A stretch of 64,000 bases of DNA from Rhodopseudomonas palustris. Its GTDB lineage: Bacteria; Pseudomonadota; Alphaproteobacteria; Rhizobiales; Xanthobacteraceae. The notes beneath the pieces were generated by a model, which worked only from the letters and a program-made list of their open reading frames with translations, did no database searches and was not told where the DNA came from. The position numbers and the translations under genes were made by a program. This document shows, in pieces, positions 7,579-16,348 of the stretch. Position 1 is the stretch's first letter. Each line of letters begins with the position of its first letter. The stretch covers positions 248,001 to 312,000 of the forward strand of contig NZ_QYYD01000001.1 in NCBI RefSeq assembly GCF_003591005.1, in the 5' to 3' direction.

Positions 7579-8811
7579 TCAAGCCGGATCGGCATCCTTG
7601 CGGAAAGGACCAGCCTCGGTCAGCTCGCGTCCCATCTCGTCCACATACATTCGCTCGCGCTTCAGATAGTCGGCGATGGCGCGGCGCAGCGCCGGGTCGG
7701 CGATGTAATGCGCCGAGTAGGTGGTCTGCGGCAGGTAGCCGCGCGCCACCTTGTGCTCGCCCTGGGCGCCGGCTTCGACCACCTTGAGGCCGCGCGCGAT
7801 CGCAAAATCGATCGCCTGATAGTAGCACACCTCGAAATGCAGGAACGGGTGATGCTCGATCGCGCCCCAGTGCCGGCCGAACAGCGTATCGCCGCCGATG
7901 AAGTTGATCGCGCCGGCGACCCAGCGGCCGTCGCGCCGCGCCATCACCAGCAGCACATCGTTCGGCATCGTCTCGCCGATCAGCGAATAGAACGCGCGAT
8001 TGAGATACGGCCGGCCCCATTTGCGCGAACCGGTCTCCATGTAGAATTCGAAGAACGCGTCCCAGGCGTCCTCGGTGAGGTCGGCGCCGGTGAGGTGATG
8101 GATGGTGATGCCGTTGGCCACCGCATCGCGGCGCTCGCGCTTGATCGCCTTGCGGTGGCGCGAGTTCAGCGTGGCGAGGAAATCGTCGAAGCTGGAGTAG
8201 CCTTGATTGTGCCAGTGAAACTGCTGGTCGGTGCGCTGCAGGAATCCCTGCTCGGCGAGGAAGCGCCATTCCGACTCGCGCGCGAAGGTGACGTGGGCGG
8301 ACGACGCCTCACTCAGCTTGCACAGCGCGACCATTCCGCTCGCCAGAGCTGAAGCGACTTCGCTGGCGTCTTCGCCAGGGCGGATCAAGAGGCGCGGGCC
8401 GGTCGCCGGCGTGAACGGAACCGAGGCCTGCAGCTTCGGATAGTAGCTGCCGCCGGCGCGCTCATAGGCGTCGGCCCAGCCGCGGTCGAACACGTATTCG
8501 CCCTGCGAATGCGATTTCAGGTAGCACGGCACGATGCCGAGGACCTGGTCGCCGCGCCTCGCGACGAGATGGCGCGGCCCCCAGCCGGTGCGCACGCTGG
8601 CGGATTTGGACGTCTCCAGCGCCGAGAAAAACGCGTGCGACGTGAACGGATTATAGGCCGCGGCCGAAGTCGTGCAGGAGGCTGCTGCAGCATCGGATGA
8701 AGCCACGTCCGGCGGCGCCAGGGCGCCGCGGGCGCAAGCATCCCAATCGGCCGCCGCAATGGCGCCAACCGAGGGGACGGCTTCGAGGGTGATGTCGGGC
8801 GAACGACTCAA
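7579..8811 (-). CDS. FemAB-like / DUF482 GNAT-type acyltransferase
   Basis: 410 residues of the PF04339 family (peptidogalycan biosynthesis, GNAT fold). Characteristic stretches are YNPFTSHAFFSALE near the N-terminus, GWGPRHLVARR, LLIRPGE, TLNSRHRKAIKRERRDA, GRHWGA..FLHFEVCYYQAIDFAIARGL and GAQGEHKVARGY. The fold resembles FemA/X aminoacyl or N-acyl transferases, but the substrate of this subfamily is not established. A Ser/Ala-rich insert (residues ~35-50) interrupts the usual N-terminus. The HIT gene follows 50 bp downstream. Confidence 0.85.
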   Translation of the reverse strand: MSRSPDITLEAVPSVGAIAAADWDACARGALAPPDVASSDAAAASCTTSAAAYNPFTSHAFFSALETSKSASVRTGWGPRHLVARRGDQVLGIVPCYLKSHSQGEYVFDRGWADAYERAGGSYYPKLQASVPFTPATGPRLLIRPGEDASEVASALASGMVALCKLSEASSAHVTFARESEWRFLAEQGFLQRTDQQFHWHNQGYSSFDDFLATLNSRHRKAIKRERRDAVANGITIHHLTGADLTEDAWDAFFEFYMETGSRKWGRPYLNRAFYSLIGETMPNDVLLVMARRDGRWVAGAINFIGGDTLFGRHWGAIEHHPFLHFEVCYYQAIDFAIARGLKVVEAGAQGEHKVARGYLPQTTYSAHYIADPALRRAIADYLKRERMYVDEMGRELTEAGPFRKDADPA

Positions 8812-8916
8812 GGATCGATCACAGGCGATGATGGCGCGTTTGCATCATGCCCTGAGATTGGCGCCTGATCGCCGGCTGCGCAAGGGTGCGGCAAGCGTGG
8901 GACAGGGCTGCGGCGA

Positions 8917-9669
8917 TCACGGTTCGGGAACGAAGCCTTCGAAGATCATCTGGTCGGCATGGGCGGCGGCGCGGGCGCGTTGCTGCGGCGTGCGAACCGT
9001 CCAGGCTAACAGCGCGCAGCCGAACAGGTTTCGGGCGATCCACGGCGCAGGAGCGGGGAGGTCATCAACCCGGTAGGCGACGAAATGCGGCTGGGTGCGC
9101 AGGCCATGGCGCAGCGCCTCCATTGGCCTGCGTTGCGCCTCGTTGAGCTTGGCCCAATAGGCGTCGTCATAGCGCCGCTCGGCGGTGATGCCGCGCGGCA
9201 ATTGCGGCGCCAGCTCGCGCAGCGCTAGCACCTGGTCGGGATCGAACGACATCGCCGCCACCGGCCCATGATAGCCAGCGAGCACCGCAACCAGCCGTGA
9301 CGCCAGCTTGCGGTCGCCGTCGAAATGGCTCTTCAGCTCGATCAGCAGAGGCACCCGGCCGGCGACGAGGTCGCAGAGTTCGCCGACCGACATCATCCGC
9401 TCGGGCGTGTCATTGAAGGCGACCTGGCGCAGGCCGGCGGCGGTCAGCGACAGCAGCGGCGCGCTGCCCTCGGTCAGCCGGCCGAGGCTGTCGTCGTGAT
9501 GCACCATCGCCTCGCCATCGGCGGTGAGCTGGATATCGACCTCAATGGCGAAATTGCCGGCGATCGCCGCATTGATGGCCGCCGGCATGTTTTCGAGCAC
9601 GCCGCGGGCGCGGTCGTGCAGTCCGCGATGCGCGACCGGACGTGCGGTCAGCCAGTCGGGAGCGCGCAT
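8917..9669 (-). CDS. Glycerophosphodiester phosphodiesterase (GDPD)
   Basis: 250 residues. The GDPD catalytic set is visible: AHRG (His14, Arg15), IEVDIQLT (Glu43, Asp45) and VHHDD with His57, matching UgpQ-type enzymes that split glycerophosphodiesters to glycerol 3-phosphate and an alcohol. No signal peptide, so cytoplasmic. The start ATG lies 14 bp after the RidA stop, which supports co-transcription. Confidence 0.93.
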   Translation of the reverse strand: MRAPDWLTARPVAHRGLHDRARGVLENMPAAINAAIAGNFAIEVDIQLTADGEAMVHHDDSLGRLTEGSAPLLSLTAAGLRQVAFNDTPERMMSVGELCDLVAGRVPLLIELKSHFDGDRKLASRLVAVLAGYHGPVAAMSFDPDQVLALRELAPQLPRGITAERRYDDAYWAKLNEAQRRPMEALRHGLRTQPHFVAYRVDDLPAPAPWIARNLFGCALLAWTVRTPQQRARAAAHADQMIFEGFVPEP

Positions 9670-9683
9670 CGGATCGGGCCGGA

Positions 9684-10151
9684 TCAGGCGACTTCGAACA
9701 GGCCTTCGACCTCGACCGCGGCATCGGCCGGCAGCGAGGCGACGCCGATCGTGGTGCGGGCGTGGCGGCCCTTGTCGCCGAACGCCGCGACCATCAGGTC
9801 GGAGGCGCCGTTCATCACCTTCGGACCGTCGGTGAAGTCGGGCGTCGAGTTGATGAAGCCGCCGAGCCGTACCACGCGCACCACCTTGTCGAGATCGCCG
9901 AGTGCGGCCTTGAGCTGCGCCAGCAGATTGATCGCGCAGGCGCGCGCCGCGGCGTTACCATCTTCGATGCTGACATTGGCACCGAGCTTGCCCTTGGCGA
10001 CGAGCTTGCCGTCGGTGTCGAAGCAGATCTGGCCGGACACCACCAGCAGATTGCCGGTGCGGACGAACCCGACATAGTTGGCGACCGGGCTGGTGGGTTC
10101 CGGCAGGACAATGCCCTGCGCGCTGAGTTTCTGCTCGATGGCTCCGGCCAT
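9684..10151 (-). CDS. RidA/YjgF-YER057c-family protein (longer subfamily)
   Basis: 155 residues. This matches the ~150-residue RidA-like subgroup: LPEPTSPVANYVGFVRTGNLLVVSGQICFD, AARACAINLLAQLKAALGDLDKVVRVVRLGGFINST and ARTTIGVASLPADAAVEVEGLFEV. Archetypal RidA deaminates reactive enamine/imine intermediates; this branch is less characterised. ATG 10151 has GGGGAC five bases upstream; the frame is open further up to 10247 but those residues are not family-like. First gene of the RidA-GDPD-FemAB-HIT run. Confidence 0.9.
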   Translation of the reverse strand: MAGAIEQKLSAQGIVLPEPTSPVANYVGFVRTGNLLVVSGQICFDTDGKLVAKGKLGANVSIEDGNAAARACAINLLAQLKAALGDLDKVVRVVRLGGFINSTPDFTDGPKVMNGASDLMVAAFGDKGRHARTTIGVASLPADAAVEVEGLFEVA

Positions 10152-10389
10152 TGTGGTCCCCATTATCTGTTCGTCAGAGGTCTGTTCATTGAGCCGGCCG
10201 GCGTGCGGCGGCCGCACCTGTTTGGCCGATTGCGGCAGCTCTGGCAAGCAAGCCGCCGGGCGACCCGATCAGCCGGGTTTGTTGCAAATCCGTCCGCGAT
10301 TTCACCGTAATCGGATGTTCCTTCGGCGGTAGCTGTTGCGGCTGAAGCGGCCGCTGCCTATCCTCAACCGAGGTTCCTACGGAGACGAC

Positions 10390-11256
10390 ATGCGCAAGCT
10401 ACCTCAGACGAGCCTCCGCTGTGCGATGCTGGCGATGACGGTGATCGGCGCTGCTGCGCTGGGTGCCGGGCCCGCCGCCGCCGGCCCGAGCGTGACCTTC
10501 CTGCCGCATCAGGCGCTGTACGAACTCAGCCTGATGAAAACGCGCAACAACGCTTCGGTGAGTACGGTGCGCGGCCGCATCCTGTACAATTTCTCCGGCA
10601 ATGCGTGCGAAGGCTACACCTCGGATTTCCGCCAGGTGTCGGAGATCGAGAGCGGCGAGGGCAAGAATACGCTGAGCGATCTGCGCTCGTCGAGCTGGGA
10701 GGACGCCACCGGCAAGAGCTATCGCTTCAAGATCGACACCAAGATGAATGACAGCGACTCCAGCGACGTCGACGGTGTCGCCGAGCGAACAGGCGACAAT
10801 ATCACGGTGAAGCTCAAGCAGCCGGTTCAGAAGACCTTCACGCTCGACGGCAAGACTGTGTTCCCGACCGAGCAGATCGAACGCATCATCGCCGCCGCGC
10901 GCGAGGGCAAGTCGCTGCTCGAGCTGCAGGTCTATGACGGCTCCGACGGCGGCGAGAAGGTCTACAACACGCTGACCGTGATCGGTCAGGCCATCCCCGG
11001 CGACCGCGCGGCGGCGACGCCCGATCCGGCGACCTCCGACGGGGCGATGAAGTCGCTGACGCGCTGGCCCGTCACGGTCAGCTACTACGACCGCAGCGCC
11101 AAGTCGGACTCTGGCGAGCAGACGCCGGTCTACGCGATGAGCTTCGAACTTTACGAGAACGGCGTTTCGCGCTCGCTGGTGCTCGACTACAACGACTTCG
11201 TCCTCGCCGGTGCCATGGGCAAGCTGGACGTCAAGGCGGTCAAGCCGTGTAAGTAG
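10390..11256 (+). CDS. eipB: EipB/DUF1849 periplasmic envelope-integrity protein
   Basis: 288 residues. A signal peptide ends near PAAA-GPS (residue ~32). The mature part has FLPHQALYELSL, NNASVSTVRGRILYNFSGNACEGYTSDFRQV, and LVLDYNDFVLAGAMGKLDVKAVKPCK, as in the DUF1849 family. Brucella EipB, the studied member, is a beta-spiral periplasmic protein needed for envelope integrity, with a conserved disulphide; here Cys are present in NACEGY and the final PCK. ATG 10390 has GGAG six bases upstream. Single gene. Confidence 0.88.
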   Translation: MRKLPQTSLRCAMLAMTVIGAAALGAGPAAAGPSVTFLPHQALYELSLMKTRNNASVSTVRGRILYNFSGNACEGYTSDFRQVSEIESGEGKNTLSDLRSSSWEDATGKSYRFKIDTKMNDSDSSDVDGVAERTGDNITVKLKQPVQKTFTLDGKTVFPTEQIERIIAAAREGKSLLELQVYDGSDGGEKVYNTLTVIGQAIPGDRAAATPDPATSDGAMKSLTRWPVTVSYYDRSAKSDSGEQTPVYAMSFELYENGVSRSLVLDYNDFVLAGAMGKLDVKAVKPCK

Positions 11257-11302
11257 AACGCGCCTGCTCGCCCGTACGCCGAGCGCGACGTCTCAATTAG
11301 TT

Positions 11303-11658
11303 CGTCATGGCCGGGCTCGTCCCGGCCATCCACGTCTTGGGCCCATCCTGCGGAAAAGGCGTGGATGCCCGGGACAAGCCCACTACTGTCCGGTTTAAAT
11401 TGGAAGGCAAAACTGCGAGTCGTGTGAGTCACTTACGGCTGTTCCGCCGTCACTCGAATACTTGCTAACGTTAGGCAAACCCCTGCGAATGGCTCGATTG
11501 TGGTCACCGCCGGCACCCCCACCTGTCATGCCGCCGAGGCGCGATCTCCAAAAGATCGAATCTTGTCAAGGCGAATTGCACCAATGGCGAGTCGTGGCAG
11601 CAAGTCGCAACCGTTTTGTCTAAACCGGACAGCAGTGGGACAAGCCCGGGCATGACGG
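11303..11658. repeat. Type A palindrome interrupted by a MITE-like element
   Basis: The left part (11303-11381, GTCATGGCCGGGCTCGTCCC... to GTGGATGCCCGGGACAAGCCC) and the right part (11637-11658, GGGACAAGCCCGGGCATGACGG) together make one ordinary type A copy once the 255-bp insert and one 11-bp duplication are removed. Confidence 0.9.
11382..11636. mobile_element. 255-bp MITE-like non-autonomous insertion element
   Basis: Terminal inverted repeats ACTACTGTCCGGTTTA (11382-11397) and TAAACCGGACAGCAGT (11621-11636) match at 15 of 16 positions. It is flanked by an exact 11-bp direct repeat, GGGACAAGCCC, at 11371-11381 and 11637-11647, and excising it restores an intact palindrome. No ORF of note lies inside, so it must have been moved by a transposase encoded elsewhere. 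An 11-bp target duplication is in the range of IS4-type transposases (inference). Confidence 0.9.
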
Positions 11659-11717
11659 ATGTGGGTGCGTGACGCCTTTCAGCACTTCATTTCAGTTGTT
11701 GATCTCAGCCTATCCCC

Positions 11718-11803
11718 TCGTCATTGCGAGGAGCGTAGCGACGAAGCAATCCACGCCGCACGCGTGGCGCTGGATTGCTTCGCTTCGCTCGCAATGACGG
11801 GGA
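11718..11803. repeat. Type B intergenic palindrome
   Basis: Copy with arms CTCGTCATTGCGAGGAGCG and CTTCGCTCGCAATGACGGGG at the 3' end of dinB. Confidence 0.9.
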
Positions 11804-11835
11804 GAGTTGGTGCTGACTGATCGGGCGCCGCGACC

Positions 11836-13122
11836 TCAGCTCCGCGGCTTGTCCGGGCCCGTATACACCAGGCCCAGGATCACCGCGGCGTTGCCGAACT
11901 TCTTCCGCAGGTCGTCTATCGCCCGTTCGGCGGTGGCGGCGCGGCGGTCGAGCAGGTCGGACTCGTCGGCCTGGGTCTGCTCGCTGAGCGCGCTGACGCC
12001 GGTGCCAATCAGGCGGAAGGCGGTGCCGTCGATTTCCTTGGCCAGCATCTCGCGCGAGATCGCGTAGATGCGGTTGGCCATCTGGGTCGGCGCGTGGATC
12101 GTCTGCGAGCGGGTGCGCTGACGGAAGTCGGCGGTCTTCAGCTTCAACGTCACGGTCGAACCGGCCAGCGCCGCGCCCTTCAGCCGCGACGACACCTTCT
12201 CGGACAGCCGCCAGAGGATGCGTTCGAGCGTTTCGAGGTCGCGGATGTCGGTGTCGAACGTGGTCTCGTTGGAGATCGACTTGGCGCCGCGGTCCGGCAC
12301 CACTTTACGGTCATCGATGCCGCGCGCCAGCCGCCGGAGCCGCCGGCCTTCGTCGCCGAACTGCCGCATCAGCTCGATCTCGTCGGCCTTCTGCAGGTCG
12401 CCAATGCTGCGGAAGCCGCGCTGGCCGAGGCGGGCCTCGGTGGCCGGGCCGACGCCGAAGATGAAGCCGACCGGCCGCGGCGCCAGCATCTCGCGCGCGT
12501 CGCTTTGGCCGAGTGCCGCGAAGCCGCGAGGCTTGTCGAGATCCGAGGCGATCTTGGCGAGAAACTTGTTGCACGACAGTCCGACCGACACGGTGATGCC
12601 GATGTCGCGCTCGACCTGCCGGGCGAACCGCGCCAGCACTTTCGCCGCGATGGTGCCGTGCAGCCGCTCGGTGCCGGACAGGTCGAGGAACGCCTCGTCG
12701 ATCGACAACGGCTCGACCAGCGGCGTCAGCTGCAGCATCGCCTGCCGCACCTCGCGGCCGACTCGGACGTATTTGGCCATGTCGGGCCGCACCACGGCGG
12801 CCGACGGGCACAGCGCCAGGGCCTTGAACATTGGCATCGCCGAGCGCACGCCGTAGGTGCGGGCGATGTAGCAGGCGGCCGAGACCACGCCGCGCTTGCC
12901 GCCGCCGATGATCACCGGCCTGTCGGCGAGCTCGGGATTGTCGCGCTTTTCGACGGTCGCGTAGAACGCGTCGCAGTCGATATGCGCCATTGTCAGGTTC
13001 GGGAGTTCGGGATGGCCGATCAGCCGCGGGGAACCGCAGGCCGCACAGCGCCGTGCCGCCGCCGCGCTGTCGGCAAGGCAATCACGGCAGAAGCGCAGCG
13101 GTCCGCGCGGCAGTTCGGTCAC
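11836..13122 (-). CDS. dinB: DNA polymerase IV (Y-family) with N-terminal zinc ribbon
   Basis: 428 residues. Y-family catalytic residues are seen: AHIDCDAFYATVEK (Asp49) and LSIDEAFLDL (Asp142, Glu143); helix-hairpin region FIFGVGPATEARLGQRG; little-finger domain from ~290. It performs error-prone translesion synthesis. Residues 12-29 form CRDC...CAAC, a four-Cys ribbon absent from E. coli DinB but seen in rhizobial homologues. The canonical C-terminal beta-clamp motif (QLxLF type) is not obvious; the protein ends LVYTGPDKPRS. DUF3572 gene lies 10 bp upstream, probably co-transcribed. Confidence 0.93.
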   Translation of the reverse strand: MTELPRGPLRFCRDCLADSAAAARRCAACGSPRLIGHPELPNLTMAHIDCDAFYATVEKRDNPELADRPVIIGGGKRGVVSAACYIARTYGVRSAMPMFKALALCPSAAVVRPDMAKYVRVGREVRQAMLQLTPLVEPLSIDEAFLDLSGTERLHGTIAAKVLARFARQVERDIGITVSVGLSCNKFLAKIASDLDKPRGFAALGQSDAREMLAPRPVGFIFGVGPATEARLGQRGFRSIGDLQKADEIELMRQFGDEGRRLRRLARGIDDRKVVPDRGAKSISNETTFDTDIRDLETLERILWRLSEKVSSRLKGAALAGSTVTLKLKTADFRQRTRSQTIHAPTQMANRIYAISREMLAKEIDGTAFRLIGTGVSALSEQTQADESDLLDRRAATAERAIDDLRKKFGNAAVILGLVYTGPDKPRS

Positions 13123-13132
13123 CGGAGCAGAC

Positions 13133-13432
13133 TCATGGAATGTCGCGCTCCCAGGGCTTCTCCTCCAGCGCCTGCAGCGCTGCCGCCACGTTGGTCGGGT
13201 CGAGCTCGACCGAGCTGGCGAAGGCCTTCACGGTCGCATCGTCGCGCATGATGAACTGCAGCACATTGACCAGGAACTGCGGATCGGTGGCGGACTGTCG
13301 CAGCGTCTCCGGACCGAGGCCGGTTTCGGCCAGGAACAGCCCCAGCCGCTCGGGCTCCGAGGCGATGAAGGACAGCGCCTGAACTGCCACGATTTCAGAA
13401 ACTTGCCGAAGATTGTGAACACGCTTTGGCAT
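13133..13432 (-). CDS. DUF3572 small protein
   Basis: 99 residues, alpha-helical in character (AVQALSFIASEPERLGLFLAETGL, VLQFIMRDDATVKAFAS, TNVAAALQALEE). This matches the DUF3572 family, common next to divK-pleD in Rhizobiales. Function unknown. It diverges from divK across 142 bp and reads into dinB. Confidence 0.82.
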   Translation of the reverse strand: MPKRVHNLRQVSEIVAVQALSFIASEPERLGLFLAETGLGPETLRQSATDPQFLVNVLQFIMRDDATVKAFASSVELDPTNVAAALQALEEKPWERDIP

Positions 13433-13574
13433 CGGGAATGTTTGCCTTTCCGTAACTTCTGGTCTCTATTTTATTCAATCATGCCCGAGTCTTGCATGGG
13501 GTGCATGCGGCGGTCGCCAAATCGCCGCGAGTGTCCCGGACCCGGGCATTTCCGTATCAGGATAGGAGGGCGGG

Positions 13575-13940
13575 ATGGCCAAAACCGTCCTGATCGTGGA
13601 GGACAACGAGCTTAACATGAAGCTCTTTCGCGACCTGCTGGAAGCCCATGGCTACCAGACGTCGGGGACAAGCAACGGTTATGAAGCGCTCGACCTGGTC
13701 CGCAAGCTGCGTCCCGATCTGATCCTGATGGACATTCAGCTGCCCCAGGTGTCCGGTCTGGATGTCACGCGCTGGATCAAGGATGATCCAGACCTGCGCC
13801 ATATCCCGGTGGTGGCGGTGACCGCGTTCGCGATGAAGGGCGACGAAGAACGCATCCGCGAAGGCGGCTGCGAGGCCTATCTGTCGAAGCCGATTTCGGT
13901 GGGCAAGTTCATCGAAACGGTGCGCCGCTTCATCGGTTAG
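13575..13940 (+). CDS. divK: DivK single-domain response regulator
   Basis: 121 residues, one receiver domain and no output. Acid pocket Glu9/Asp10 (VEDN), phosphoacceptor Asp53 (LILMDIQLP), Thr83 region (VAVTAFAM) and Lys in YLSKPIS are present. In Caulobacter DivK is phosphorylated by DivJ/PleC and inhibits the CckA-CtrA route through DivL, setting cell polarity. It is followed 8 bp later by pleD, the usual gene pair; AGGAGGGCGGG precedes the ATG. Confidence 0.95.
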   Translation: MAKTVLIVEDNELNMKLFRDLLEAHGYQTSGTSNGYEALDLVRKLRPDLILMDIQLPQVSGLDVTRWIKDDPDLRHIPVVAVTAFAMKGDEERIREGGCEAYLSKPISVGKFIETVRRFIG

Positions 13941-13948
13941 GAGAAGGC

Positions 13949-15322
13949 ATGTCCGCACGGATCCTGGTGGTCGACGACATTCCGACCAACGTCAAGCTGC
14001 TCGAAGCGCGGTTGTCGGCGGAGTATTTCGACGTCGTCACCGCGTCGAACGGCGCGCAGGCGCTGGAGGTCTGCGAGCGCGCGGAATGCGACATCGTGCT
14101 GCTCGACGTGATGATGCCGGACATGGACGGCTTCGAGGTCTGCCGCCGTCTCAAGGCCAACCCAAAGACTCATTTCATCCCCGTGGTGATGGTGACGGCG
14201 CTCGACAGCCCGGCCGACCGGGTGCGCGGGCTGGAAGCCGGCGCCGACGATTTCCTCACCAAGCCGGTGTCAGATGTCGTGCTGATCGCCCGGGTGCGAT
14301 CGCTGACGCGGCTGAAGATGATGACCGACGAACTGCGGATGCGGGCGATCACCTCGTTCGAAATCGGCGTGCAGGCGCCGGAGCGCGAGGCGGTGAGCGA
14401 TCAGGGGCGCGGTGGGCGTATCCTGCTGGTCGACGATCGACCGTCATCCTACGAGCGGTTGGCGCCGCTGCTCAGCGCCGAGCACTACGTCGACGTCGAA
14501 CCCAATCCGTCGGAGGCGCTGTTCCACGCCGCCGAGGGCAATTACGACCTGCTGATCGTCTCGCTCGGCCTTGAGAATTTCGACGGATTGCGGCTGTGTA
14601 GCCAGGCGCGTTCGCTGGAGCGGACGCGGCATGTGCCGATTTTGGCGATCGCAGACGCCGACAGCAATTCGCGGCTGCTGCGTGGGCTGGAGATCGGCGT
14701 CAACGACTACCTGCTACGCCCGATCGACAAGAACGAACTGCTTGCGCGCGCCCGCACGCAGATCCGCCGCCGCCGCTACACCGATCATCTGCGCGACAAC
14801 GTGCAGCATTCGATCGAGATGGCGATCACCGACGGTCTGACGGGCCTGCACAATCGCCGCTACATGGAAACCCATCTCGCGACGCTGGCCGAGCAGGCCG
14901 GGGCACGCGGCAAACCCTTGGCGCTGATGATCCTCGATATCGACTTCTTCAAGTCGATCAACGACACCTATGGCCACGACGCCGGCGACGACGTGCTGCG
15001 CGAGTTCGCCACGCGGATCAGGAAGTCCATCCGCGGCATCGATCTGGCGTGCCGTTACGGCGGCGAAGAGTTTGTGATCGTGATGCCGGAGACCGATCTG
15101 CAGGTGGCGCAGATGGTCGCCGAGCGGCTGCGCCGCGCCATAGCGGGCGAGCCGTTCGCGATCGAGAAGGGCACGCGCCGGATCGAGGTGACGATTTCGA
15201 TCGGCTTGTCGACGTTGGAGCGCAAGAGCGAGCCGGTGCGCGACCTGCTCAAGCGCGCCGACACCGCGCTGTACCGCGCCAAGCACGACGGGCGGAACCG
15301 GGTGGTCGCGGCGGCGGCGTAG
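13949..15322 (+). CDS. pleD: PleD-type response regulator diguanylate cyclase
   Basis: 457 residues: REC1 (1-~120, Asp53 in LLDVMMP), REC2 adaptor (~155-270, where the phosphoacceptor position reads LLIVSLGLENF with no Asp), GGDEF domain (~290-455) with active-site GGEEF 371-375. An RGID inhibitory site (RxxD, 362-365) lies five residues before it. So the enzyme should make c-di-GMP when REC1 is phosphorylated and be feedback-inhibited by product. The degenerate REC2 is normal for PleD, where it serves in dimerisation. Co-transcribed with divK (8-bp gap). Right after its stop a decayed higB begins. Confidence 0.96.
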   Translation: MSARILVVDDIPTNVKLLEARLSAEYFDVVTASNGAQALEVCERAECDIVLLDVMMPDMDGFEVCRRLKANPKTHFIPVVMVTALDSPADRVRGLEAGADDFLTKPVSDVVLIARVRSLTRLKMMTDELRMRAITSFEIGVQAPEREAVSDQGRGGRILLVDDRPSSYERLAPLLSAEHYVDVEPNPSEALFHAAEGNYDLLIVSLGLENFDGLRLCSQARSLERTRHVPILAIADADSNSRLLRGLEIGVNDYLLRPIDKNELLARARTQIRRRRYTDHLRDNVQHSIEMAITDGLTGLHNRRYMETHLATLAEQAGARGKPLALMILDIDFFKSINDTYGHDAGDDVLREFATRIRKSIRGIDLACRYGGEEFVIVMPETDLQVAQMVAERLRRAIAGEPFAIEKGTRRIEVTISIGLSTLERKSEPVRDLLKRADTALYRAKHDGRNRVVAAAA

Positions 15323-15511
15323 AGGCCTATCCAGAGAGCTGCTCCAAAATCGAAAGTACTCAATCGCGAGCGCGTCAGGTTCGAGAACGCTGGCGGCAAT
15401 TTCCGCTTGATCGCCGCGTTCGATTTCCGCCGGCAGGTGGCCTTCGTGAAGTTCATCGGCACCCATGCCGAGTATGATCGCGTCGATGCGCTGACCGTTT
15501 CGCAGTTCTGA
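15323..15511 (+). pseudogene. higB: N-terminally deleted HigB-type toxin remnant
   Basis: Reading in frame from the pleD TAG gives about 62 residues with no start codon near the beginning. The stretch KVLNRERVRFENAGGNFRL followed by FDFRRQVAFVKFIGTHAEYDRVDA is the C-terminal half of HigB_toxin (PF09907) mRNA interferases; the usual first ~45 residues are missing. The break is at or very near the pleD stop, so a deletion probably joined pleD directly to mid-higB. A TGA ends the frame at 15509-15511, ten bases before the antitoxin start, the normal higB-higA spacing. Confidence 0.8.
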
Positions 15512-15521
15512 GGAGAGAGCC

Positions 15522-15905
15522 TTGGATATTCGTCCGATCCGAACCGATGATGATCACCGAGCAGCGCTTGCCGCGATCGAAGCGTGCTGAGGCGCGCCCG
15601 AAGGCTCTGAGCATGGTGACAAGCTGGACGTGCTACTCGCGCTGGTCGATCTCTACGAGGCGAAGCGGTGGCCGCTTGCGATCGACGATAGCTTCGACCC
15701 TGTCGACGTCCTGCGCTATGCGATCGATGAACTGGGACACACGCAGTCCGAACTGGCAGACCTGCTCGGATCACGATCGCGAGCTTCTGAAGTGCTGGCT
15801 CAACATCGTGCGCTGACCGTCGAGATGATCCACAAGATTACCGAAGCCTGGAAGATCCCGGCAGACCTTCTGGTTCGCCCCTACAAGACCGGACGGGCGG
15901 CGTAA
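15522..15905 (+). pseudogene. higA: HigA-type antitoxin with an internal stop (TGA at a Trp position)
   Basis: From TTG 15522 (with AGGAGAG upstream) the frame reads DIRPIRTDDDHRAALAAIEA-C then TGA at 15588-15590, then GAPEGSEHGDKLDVLLALVDLYE. It runs on through an HTH (DELGHTQSELADLLGSRSRASEVL) to 15905. Intact HigA homologues have Trp in ...W-GAPEG-, so TGG to TGA is the simplest lesion. The HTH part could still be made from an internal GTG at 15630 as a short DNA-binding protein. With its toxin half-deleted the locus is dead as a TA module. Confidence 0.8.
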
Positions 15906-16348
15906 GCGGCGCCATCGGTTTCCCGTCCGCATTGTTTCTTGGGATTTGTAACGGCAATCTGCCCCTATGAACGGGGCTATCGCTCGCGAGTTGTGCCAGT
16001 CGCAACCTGCGCACCAATCAGATAGTGCGTTTTTGCCAGCACCGCTTGCGGCGCTGCGGAATGACGGCAAGACGAATTCTGTTTTGCGTCGCGAAGCGCT
16101 CGGGTCGGTCGCGCAGATATACCAGATACTTGAGAGCTAATCGCAACGCACAACGGTTGCAACGTTGTTTCGGCTCGTGTTGCCGTCCGCGTTATTTTCA
16201 TTAGTCCAATTCAACTTCCCAATTGCCTCCCCGCGGCAATCTGATCATCTTACCGGCAAGGTCGACATCGGTCCGGTGGATGTCAGGCCAGCAAGCCAGA
16301 AGTGAGCGCCGCCGTAAGCGGCTTCATGCACCGGCAGTGGGGAGAGAT
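15906..16348. other. Gene-free region upstream of iorA
   Basis: 443 bp with no ORF that looks coding on either strand. It is somewhat less GC-rich than the neighbouring genes (for example GCGTTATTTTCATTAGTCC). No repeat of the A or B family and no clear promoter or riboswitch was recognised. It presumably holds the iorAB promoter. Confidence 0.5.

Noticed and set aside
15945-16215. Possible second MITE-like insert in the region upstream of iorA
   Set aside because: Somewhat AT-rich and gene-free, but no inverted ends or flanking direct repeats could be found.
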